NCBI RefSeq assembly: GCF_014205765.1 | Contig: NZ_JACIIZ010000014.1 | Coordinates: forward strand, 124,001 to 188,000 | Length of the DNA stretch: 64,000 nt | DNA from: Nitrospirillum iridis | GTDB taxonomy: Bacteria > Pseudomonadota > Alphaproteobacteria > Azospirillales > Azospirillaceae | Direction: 5' to 3' | Shown here: positions 55,003 through 61,391 of the stretch, in pieces | How the letters are laid out: each line of letters opens with the position of its first letter | Numbering within the stretch: the stretch's first letter is position 1 | Notes under the pieces: generated by a model | Seen by the model: the letters and a program-made list of their open reading frames with translations, nothing else | Database searches by the model: none | Told to the model about the DNA's origin: nothing | Program-made: the position numbers and the translations under genes

Positions 55003-56694
55003 ATGATCCGCTGGTTCGCTAATTTGAAGCTTATTGTGAAGCTGGCCATTCCCCTGTGCCTGATCGCGGCGGTGGCCGTGGTGATCGTCATCATGGCCCG
55101 CAACGGCCTGAACGAGCTGAACGACGCCACCAACCATGTCATTGAGGTCGACGCGCGCCGCCAGGCGCTGGCGCTGGAGACGCAAGGCCTGCTGAATGGC
55201 GCCACCGTCGACGCCAAGAACATGATCCTGGTGGAAAGCGACTTCAGCAAATTCGAGAAAACCTATCGCGAAAAGATCGCCAAGGCCCAGGGCAACGTCG
55301 ACACGCTGATCAGCCTGGCCGACACGCCGGAACGCCGGGCCATCAACCAGAACCTGAAGCAGGTGCTGGAGGCGTACATCGCCGCAAATGAACCCTCGGT
55401 CGAGGCGGCACGGCGTAACGACGACGCCACCGCCGCCAAAATCTCCATGGGCACCGCCCGCGATGCCCGCGTCGCCATGATGGACGCCCTGCAGAAGCGG
55501 GTGGAGGCCAATGGTGCGGCCATGGACAAGGCCAAGGTCGACACCGACGTCATTACCGACAACGTCAGCCACACCCTGATGGTTCTGGCCGTCGTCAGCC
55601 TGACCGCCAGCTTCGGCCTGATGGCCGCCATCGTCATCTTCCTGACCGTCCGCCCCATCAACCGTATCACCACCGCCATGACCGCCATCGCCGACGGCAA
55701 GCTGGAGACCGAAGTGACGGGTGCCGACCGCCGGGACGAGGTGGGCGCCGTGGCCAAGGCCCTGCTGATCTTCAAGGACAACGCCCTGGCCGTGCGCCGG
55801 CTGGAGGCGGAGCAGGCGGGTGCCAAGGCCCGCGCCGAGGCGGAGAAGCGCCAGGCCATGGAACGGCTGGCCGGCGATTTCGAGCGCACAGTCATGGGCG
55901 TGGTGAATGGTGTCACGACCTCCTCCACCGAAATGCAGCAGGCGGCGCAGTCCCTGTCCGCCACGGCCGAACAGACGACCCGCCAGGTGACCTCGGCCGC
56001 CAGCGCGGTGGAACAGGCGTCGCAGAGCGTGCACACCGTGGCCGCCGCCGCGGAGGAACTGAGCGCCTCGATCAATGAGATCGGCCAGCAGGTGGCCCGG
56101 TCCACCGCCATCGCCGGCGGCGCCGTCGACGAGGCCCAGCGGACCCAGGCCAAGGTCGAGTCCCTGGTGCAGGCCGCCAACCGCATCGGCGAGGTCATGA
56201 CCCTGATCTCCACCATCGCCGGCCAGACCAACCTGTTGGCGCTGAACGCCACCATCGAGGCGGCGCGGGCCGGTGACGCCGGCAAGGGCTTCGCCGTCGT
56301 GGCCAGCGAGGTGAAGAGCCTGGCCAACCAGACGGCCAAGGCGACGGAGGAGATTTCGGCCCAGATCAGCGCCATCCAGGCCGCCACCGGCGACACCGCC
56401 GCCTCCATCAGCGCCATCGCCGGCACCATCACCCAGATCAATGAGATCGCCAGCGCCATCGCCTCGGCGGTGGAGGAGCAGGGGGCCGCCACGCGGGAAA
56501 TCGCCAGCAACGTGCAGCAGGCCGCCGTGGGCACCACCGAGATCGCGTCGAACATCACCGGCGTCACCGAAGCGGCGGTGCACACCGGTGGGGCGGCCGA
56601 TCAGATGCTGGGCACGGCGGGCCGCCTGTCCAGCGACGCCGGCGCCCTGCGCACGCAGGTCGACAACTTCCTGTCGGTGCTGCGCGCCGCCTGA
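55003..56694 (+). CDS. Methyl-accepting chemotaxis protein
   Basis: 563 residues. TM1 at about 11-32, a helical periplasmic sensor (33-188, four-helix-bundle MCP type without Cache features), TM2 at about 190-212, HAMP domain (212-265: [25 protein letters not shown]), then the signalling domain (about 300-540). The hairpin tip [37 protein letters not shown] is intact and binds CheA/CheW. A conserved [11 protein letters not shown] follows. There is no C-terminal CheR pentapeptide. No other chemotaxis genes are adjacent, so it is an orphan receptor with unknown ligand. Confidence 0.95.
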   Translation: MIRWFANLKLIVKLAIPLCLIAAVAVVIVIMARNGLNELNDATNHVIEVDARRQALALETQGLLNGATVDAKNMILVESDFSKFEKTYREKIAKAQGNVDTLISLADTPERRAINQNLKQVLEAYIAANEPSVEAARRNDDATAAKISMGTARDARVAMMDALQKRVEANGAAMDKAKVDTDVITDNVSHTLMVLAVVSLTASFGLMAAIVIFLTVRPINRITTAMTAIADGKLETEVTGADRRDEVGAVAKALLIFKDNALAVRRLEAEQAGAKARAEAEKRQAMERLAGDFERTVMGVVNGVTTSSTEMQQAAQSLSATAEQTTRQVTSAASAVEQASQSVHTVAAAAEELSASINEIGQQVARSTAIAGGAVDEAQRTQAKVESLVQAANRIGEVMTLISTIAGQTNLLALNATIEAARAGDAGKGFAVVASEVKSLANQTAKATEEISAQISAIQAATGDTAASISAIAGTITQINEIASAIASAVEEQGAATREIASNVQQAAVGTTEIASNITGVTEAAVHTGGAADQMLGTAGRLSSDAGALRTQVDNFLSVLRAA

Positions 56695-56721
56695 CATCGC
56701 CATCCACCCACGGTCAGGGAA

Positions 56722-56760
56722 AGGGGCCCGGCTGGCAACAGCCGGGCCCTTCGTCTTTTC
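56722..56760 (+). terminator. Terminator of the chemotaxis receptor gene
   Basis: GGGCCCGGCTG (56724-56734) pairs with CAGCCGGGCCC (56739-56749), loop GCAA, followed by TTCGTCTTTTC. Confidence 0.82.
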
Positions 56761-57012
56761 AGGCCTCGCCACCGGCGCGCACGGTCGGACGGTCGCATCG
56801 GAGCCATGAGCCATGCGCCGGAACGCGACACCCCCGGCACGAGATTCTGACTCGTGCCGCTGCGGCCCGCCACGGCGGGCGCCGGAGCTTGCGGGGGTGC
56901 GGAGCGGACTGGAAGGCGAGGAGGCCAAGCGACCGCATGGTGGCACCCGGCGATTGAGGGTCGTCTTGCGGGCGGGGACCTGATCGTTGACAGGCACCAA
57001 GCGGCGCCCGGA
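56761..57012. other. Intergenic region with two short hairpins
   Basis: GGCACGAG/CTCGTGCC (56836-56858) and GCCCGCC/GGCGGGC (about 56865-56881) hairpins lie in the convergent gap past the receptor gene. They may end the minus-strand pair that stops at 57013. No gene is supported here. Confidence 0.4.
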
Positions 57013-57585
57013 TCAGGGCTGGTTGGCGCCACCCAGGTTGGTGACGGCCATGTCCACTTCCTCCAGATCGACGGGGGTGATGTCGATGACCAGATGGGTG
57101 GCGGGCGGGAAGCGGACCGCCAGACGGTTGCGGAAGTCCTTGGGACCCGCGGCGTAGCCATGAACGGCGCGGGAGCCGCCACGACCGGCGCGTCCCCCGT
57201 CCACCAGGCAAACCTGCGCCTCGAACAGGGTGTCGCCGCGCGACCAGGCTTGCGAGAACAGGTTCAGATGACGGGGAATCACCTGCTGCAGCACATCGCG
57301 GCTGGCCTGCATCTCGGCGGCGCGAGCGGTGATGTCCTCAAGCTCGCCATCCAGTTCCTGCAGGGCGGTGCGTAGTTCGCCTTCCTGTTGCCGCGCCTGC
57401 CGCAGAAGGAAGGCGGCCTGGTTCCGCTGTTCCAGCACCGCGGACACCCGGCGTTCCGTCTTGCGGATTTCCCCGATCAGCCGCTTCAGCGACCACGCCA
57501 TGGCAGCACCACCCAGCGCCAAGGCGCCGACATGCAGCGGATTGGGGTTGGCGTAGGCCTCAGCGAAGGCGTCAATCAGCCGCAT
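57013..57585 (-). CDS. Membrane/coiled-coil protein B1 (second gene of duplicated pair), function unknown
   Basis: 190 residues, ATG 57585. A hydrophobic segment (about 18-33) is followed by a coiled coil (about 38-100, starting IRKTERRVSAVLEQRNQ) and a conserved C-terminal domain: PRHLNLFSQAWSRGDTLFEAQV, AVHGYAAGPKDFRNRLAVR and a hydrophobic strand THLVIDITPVDL. The same order appears in protein B2 at 59751-60527. It overlaps the A1 gene by 14 bp, so the two are translationally coupled. I know no named family. A single N-terminal membrane anchor with a cytoplasmic coiled coil is likely. Confidence 0.78.
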   Translation of the reverse strand: MRLIDAFAEAYANPNPLHVGALALGGAAMAWSLKRLIGEIRKTERRVSAVLEQRNQAAFLLRQARQQEGELRTALQELDGELEDITARAAEMQASRDVLQQVIPRHLNLFSQAWSRGDTLFEAQVCLVDGGRAGRGGSRAVHGYAAGPKDFRNRLAVRFPPATHLVIDITPVDLEEVDMAVTNLGGANQP

Positions 57586-58219
57586 GGTCGCGTCTCCGGT
57601 GCTGGGACGGGGTCGCCTGGTTGGCGGCGGCCCCTTGCGGGCCGGCGGAGGGTGCCGCCCCCTGCACCGGCCGCAGATTGGTGACGGTGAAGCCGTCGGC
57701 CAAACTGAATTCCTGCTGCAAGCCGGTGCGCGCCTCCATCTCCGTCCGGGCCCAGATGCGGGCGCGATGGAGATGCCGCCAGAGCGGGCAGATGCTCTCC
57801 ATCCCCGCGATCACGCCGTTCTTCAAGGCGCTGTTGGTGATGTCGGCGGAATAGAGCGTCTGGCCGGTGGCGGTGGGGCCGCCCAGATCGTGCCAAACCT
57901 CAACCCGGCGGCTTTCAAACTGCTCACGCTCCGCCTCCAGCCGCTGCAACGTGCTGGTCTCGCGAAAGCGCATGGCGATGCGCTGATCGCGCACGCGGCC
58001 CGCCTCGCGGTTGGCGGCCATCACCTTTTCCGCTTGGCGCCTGATCTGCTGGATTTCGGCCTTGGTCTTGGCATGGCGGGCGATCCATTCGTACACGTCG
58101 CCGATAACGAACCGCAGCAGTTCCAGCACAACCACGGCCGCCAGGGTGCCGCCCACGATGGTCAAGACGACCAGATCCGGCTTGTCGATCTGCACCACGC
58201 CCCCAAGGAAGTGTAACAA
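57572..58219 (-). CDS. Membrane/coiled-coil protein A1 (first gene of duplicated pair), function unknown
   Basis: 215 residues if started at TTG 58219; GTG codons at 58198 or 58195 align better with the paralogue's start and are as likely. One membrane helix (about 14-37, DLVVLTIVGGTLAAVVVLEL) is followed by FVIGDVYEWIARH, a coiled coil (about 45-110), then the conserved C-terminal domain: RRVEVWHDLGG, LYSADITNSALKNG, ICPLWRHLHRARIWA and DGFTVTNLRPVQG. All of these recur in A2 at 60527-61168. The tail is Gln/Ala/Pro-rich. Function unknown. Confidence 0.78.
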   Translation of the reverse strand: MLHFLGGVVQIDKPDLVVLTIVGGTLAAVVVLELLRFVIGDVYEWIARHAKTKAEIQQIRRQAEKVMAANREAGRVRDQRIAMRFRETSTLQRLEAEREQFESRRVEVWHDLGGPTATGQTLYSADITNSALKNGVIAGMESICPLWRHLHRARIWARTEMEARTGLQQEFSLADGFTVTNLRPVQGAAPSAGPQGAAANQATPSQHRRRDHAAD

Positions 58220-58340
58220 CAGGGCTTACGAGTGAACGGCTATATCGCTTGGATAAGCGCTCTTGAGTTGTACGGTGAATTGGCTGTTAACAGGCGGGAA
58301 AAACAACGCACCTGCGTATGTCTTCCGTATAGGTGGGAAT

Positions 58341-58361
58341 GGCCGGGCCCATGGCCCGGCC
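58341..58361 (-). terminator. GC-rich hairpin after the threonine aldolase gene
   Basis: GGCCGGGCC (58341-58349) pairs with GGCCCGGCC (58353-58361), loop CAT. There is no U-tract; it lies 26 bp past the stop. Confidence 0.4.
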
Positions 58362-58386
58362 GTGCGGCGGCGGCACCCAGAGCGGG

Positions 58387-59454
58387 TCACGCCGCCTGGG
58401 TGTGGGCGACCTCCTTGATATCGGCGACCAATTGATCCACCCGTTCCGGCTGGGTGTCCCAGGCGAACATGAAGCGGGCGCCGCCACCGATGAAGGTGTA
58501 GAAGCGCCAACCCCGTGCGCGCAGGCCGTCCAGCACGGCCGCCGGCGCCGTCAGGAAGACGGCGTTGGCCTGGACCGGGAACATCGGCGCCACCCCCGGC
58601 ACCCCGTCCAGCCCCGCCAGCAGCCGCTGGGCCCCGGCATTGGCGTGGGCAGCGTTGCGCAGCCAAGCGCCGCCTTCCAGCATCCGCACCCAGGGGGCGG
58701 ACAGGAAGCGCATCTTGGACGCCAGCTGGCCCGCCTGCTTGCAGCGATAGTCGAAATCCTCCGCCAGCGCCCTGTCGAAGAACAGGATGGCCTCGCCCAC
58801 CGCCATGCCGTTCTTGGTGCCGCCGAAGCACAGCACGTCCACGCCGGCCCCCCAGGTCATCTCCGCCGGGGTGCAGCCCAGGCTGGCGCAGGCGTTGGCG
58901 AACCGCGCGCCGTCCATGTGCAGGCGCAGGCCCAATTCCCGGCAGACGGCGGAAATGGCCCGGATTTCCTCCAGGCTGTAGACCTGCCCCGTCTCCGTCG
59001 GCTGGGTGATGGTGACCGCGCGCGGCTTGGGGAAATGGATGTCCGACCGGCCGGTGGCCAGCGCCCGGATGGCGTCCGGCGTCAGCTTGCCATCGGCCGT
59101 CTGGGCCACCAGCAGCTTGGATCCGTTGGAGAAGAACTCCGGCGCGCCGCACTCATCCGTTTCCACGTGGGCGGACGCGGAACAGATGACGCTGTGGTAC
59201 GACTGGCATAGCGAGGCCAGGGCCAGCGAATTGGCCGCCGTGCCGTTGAAGGCGAAGAAGACGTCGCACGGCGTGCCGAACAACTGGCGGAAGGCGTCGG
59301 CGGCGCGGGCCGTCCACACATCCTCGCCATAGGCCGCGGCATGGCCGCTGTTGGCCTCCGCCATGGCGGCCCAGGCCTCGGGACAGACACCGGAATAATT
59401 GTCGCTGGCGAACTGCTGCGCCGCGAACTGAGCTTGAGGCGTATCGGATATCAT
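58387..59454 (-). CDS. ltaE: Low-specificity L-threonine aldolase
   Basis: 355 residues from ATG 59454 (MISDTPQAQFAAQQFASDNYSGVCPEA); an upstream ATG at 59505 would add 17 residues. PLP enzyme of the beta-eliminating-lyase group, cleaving threonine to glycine and acetaldehyde. SDNYSG binds PLP phosphate-side residues, HMDGARFANA is the aspartate/arginine block, and the PLP lysine lies in LCFGGTKNGMAVGEA. The gene sits between the two A-B pairs on the same strand, but distances (145 and 296 bp) do not demand a shared transcript. Confidence 0.93.
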   Translation of the reverse strand: MISDTPQAQFAAQQFASDNYSGVCPEAWAAMAEANSGHAAAYGEDVWTARAADAFRQLFGTPCDVFFAFNGTAANSLALASLCQSYHSVICSASAHVETDECGAPEFFSNGSKLLVAQTADGKLTPDAIRALATGRSDIHFPKPRAVTITQPTETGQVYSLEEIRAISAVCRELGLRLHMDGARFANACASLGCTPAEMTWGAGVDVLCFGGTKNGMAVGEAILFFDRALAEDFDYRCKQAGQLASKMRFLSAPWVRMLEGGAWLRNAAHANAGAQRLLAGLDGVPGVAPMFPVQANAVFLTAPAAVLDGLRARGWRFYTFIGGGARFMFAWDTQPERVDQLVADIKEVAHTQAA

Positions 59455-59750
59455 CTGGAAGGCAACCCTTGTGTCTCGTGTCTCGATCAAGAGCGAAACG
59501 GACATGTGGCTGCTTCCCGTTCATTGCCGGATGGGCCACATCCTTCCCCTGGGGGAAGCGCCACCTTGCCGGGTAAGCAGGTTGGCGTTGAGCGTCAGCT
59601 CAACTCTTGATGCATGGGCAAGCACATACCCCGGGGGCGGCCCCGGCGCAAGAAGCAGATGCGGCCGGCCGGACATGGGTGACTTTCCGGGGACGGGGTC
59701 CTGAGGGGCCGCATGGATGGGCGGGGACGGCGTGACCGGCCGCCGGGACA

Positions 59751-60527
59751 TCAACCGCCGATGGCCGGGGCGGGCGACAGGGAAAGACGTCGCCCGGCGG
59801 GGGCCGGGGTCATCGCCGGCGGGCGCACCGGCAGGGGCTTGGGCCCCACCGGCGAGTCCGCCAGGCCTGGTTCCGCCTGGCTGGAGTCCCCTGGGCCGGA
59901 GTCCCCTGCGCCGGTGTCCGCCGCGATCAGATCGACCAGCGCCTCGTCCTCGCCCGGGGGGGTCGCCATCGCCGCGCCGGCCGGGGACGCCTCATCCTCC
60001 ACCAGCGCGATGGGCAGGACAGAGCTGATGACATAGCCGGCGCCGGCCGACAGGCGGTTGGTGACCATGGCGCGGAAATCGGCCTCCGTCGGGGCATAGC
60101 CGTGGATCAATCCCGCTTCCGCCATGCCACCCTGCGGGCGGCCGACCTGGCGCGGGGCCACGGTGGTGCGCAGATGCGCCTCGAACAAATGATCGCCCGG
60201 GGCCCACTCAAGGGCGACCAGGTTCAAGGGCCGGGGGGCGGTCTGGCGCAGCACTGCCATACGGTGTTGCACCTCGTCCGTCCGGCGGGCGATCTCGCGC
60301 AGCGCCTCTTCCCCCTCCTCCAGGGCCTTGGCCAGCTGTTCCTCCTGCTGGCGGGCCACCCGCAGGTCGGCGGCCACCTCGTTCTTCTCGTCCACCGTCG
60401 CGGCGATCCGCCGTTCCGTCTCGCGAATGCGCGCCAGGATGCGGCGCCCGGAGAGGACCAGGAAGACGCCGCCCACGGCCAGGATGATGAAGACCATGAA
60501 GTTGAGGTTGCTGTACCCGCCGCTCAT
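59751..60527 (-). CDS. Membrane/coiled-coil protein B2 (second gene of duplicated pair), function unknown
   Basis: 258 residues from ATG 60527 (a GTG one codon earlier overlaps the A2 stop by 4 bp). A membrane helix (about 11-27, FMVFIILAVGGVFLVLSG) is followed by a coiled coil beginning IRETERRIAATVDEKNE and LRVARQQEEQLAKALEE, then PRPLNLVALEWAPGDHLFEAHL and LIHGYAPTEADFRAMVTNR. These match B1 step for step. The C-terminal 80 residues are a Pro/Ala/Asp-rich tail not found in B1. It overlaps the A2 stop by one base. Function unknown. Confidence 0.78.
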   Translation of the reverse strand: MSGGYSNLNFMVFIILAVGGVFLVLSGRRILARIRETERRIAATVDEKNEVAADLRVARQQEEQLAKALEEGEEALREIARRTDEVQHRMAVLRQTAPRPLNLVALEWAPGDHLFEAHLRTTVAPRQVGRPQGGMAEAGLIHGYAPTEADFRAMVTNRLSAGAGYVISSVLPIALVEDEASPAGAAMATPPGEDEALVDLIAADTGAGDSGPGDSSQAEPGLADSPVGPKPLPVRPPAMTPAPAGRRLSLSPAPAIGG

Positions 60528-61168
60528 CACCGCACCATGCGCCGATGGGGCCTGACCATGCGGGCCTGCGCCGGCGACCGGCCGGCGGCCGCGGCCTCCG
60601 CCACCGCCTTGAAGCCCTGGGCGGCCCGCAGGTTGTTGATGGTGAAGCCGTCCTTGGGGCTGAAGACCAGCAGCAGGCGGGAGCGCGCCTGGCGCTCATT
60701 GCCGGCCCAGACCCGCACCCGGTGGGTGTAGCGCCAGACCGGGCAGATTTCCTCCGCCCCCGCCGCCGCCCGCTCCGTCAGGCTGCGGTTGGTGAGATCG
60801 GCCAGATAGAGCTGGTCGTCCAAGGTGGCGTCACCCACCTCGTGCCACACCTCCACCCGGCGGCGCTCCAATTCCTCACATTCCTGTTCCATCCGGTGCA
60901 GGATGGTGTTCAGGCGGAACCGCTCGGCGTTGCGCCGGTCCCTCAAGGCGGCATTGGCCCGGTTCAGGGCCCACAGCTGCTCCGTCGTCCGGCGGGTCTG
61001 GTGGATCTCATACTTGATCTGCCGGTATTTGGCCGCCCATTCGTAGATGTCAGTGATCACCAGGCGCAGCACTTCCAGCAGCGCGATGGCGGCCAGGACG
61101 GCGCCCGCGACGGCCAAGACCACCAGATCCGACTGCGCAACGTGCACTGGCCCCTCTGACCCTGACAT
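60527..61168 (-). CDS. Membrane/coiled-coil protein A2 (first gene of duplicated pair), function unknown
   Basis: 213 residues from ATG 61168. Membrane helix (about 15-38, DLVVLAVAGAVLAAIALLEV), then LVITDIYEWAAKY, a coiled coil (about 45-110), and the C-terminal domain with RRVEVWHEVGD, LYLADLTNRSLTERAAAG, ICPVWRYTHRVRVWA, FSPKDGFTINNLRAAQG. Identity to A1 is clear by eye across the whole domain. It is the first gene of its pair and diverges from pepN with 223 bp between. Function unknown. Confidence 0.8.
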   Translation of the reverse strand: MSGSEGPVHVAQSDLVVLAVAGAVLAAIALLEVLRLVITDIYEWAAKYRQIKYEIHQTRRTTEQLWALNRANAALRDRRNAERFRLNTILHRMEQECEELERRRVEVWHEVGDATLDDQLYLADLTNRSLTERAAAGAEEICPVWRYTHRVRVWAGNERQARSRLLLVFSPKDGFTINNLRAAQGFKAVAEAAAAGRSPAQARMVRPHRRMVR

Positions 61169-61391
61169 ACCTCTATCGCTGGTGCCCAAAGGATACAGCC
61201 TAAGGCCGTAGGCGGCCCGGGGAAAATAACCGCCTAAGCCATCAGAACAGTTCCCCTGCCCAAGCGGAGAAGGCAGACGAGGGTTGCGGATGCCGGCCGG
61301 CGCGGGGAAACGGGGTTGGCGGTCCCGCCCACCGTCCCCTATCCTGCCCGGAAGCGCCATTGCCCCCCCGCCGCACACGGAACCCCCGCCC

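Noticed and set aside
54937-57000. 687-residue minus-strand frame across the chemotaxis receptor
   Set aside because: The opposite strand is a clear receptor gene; the minus frame is low-complexity Gly/His/Asp and continues into non-coding DNA.
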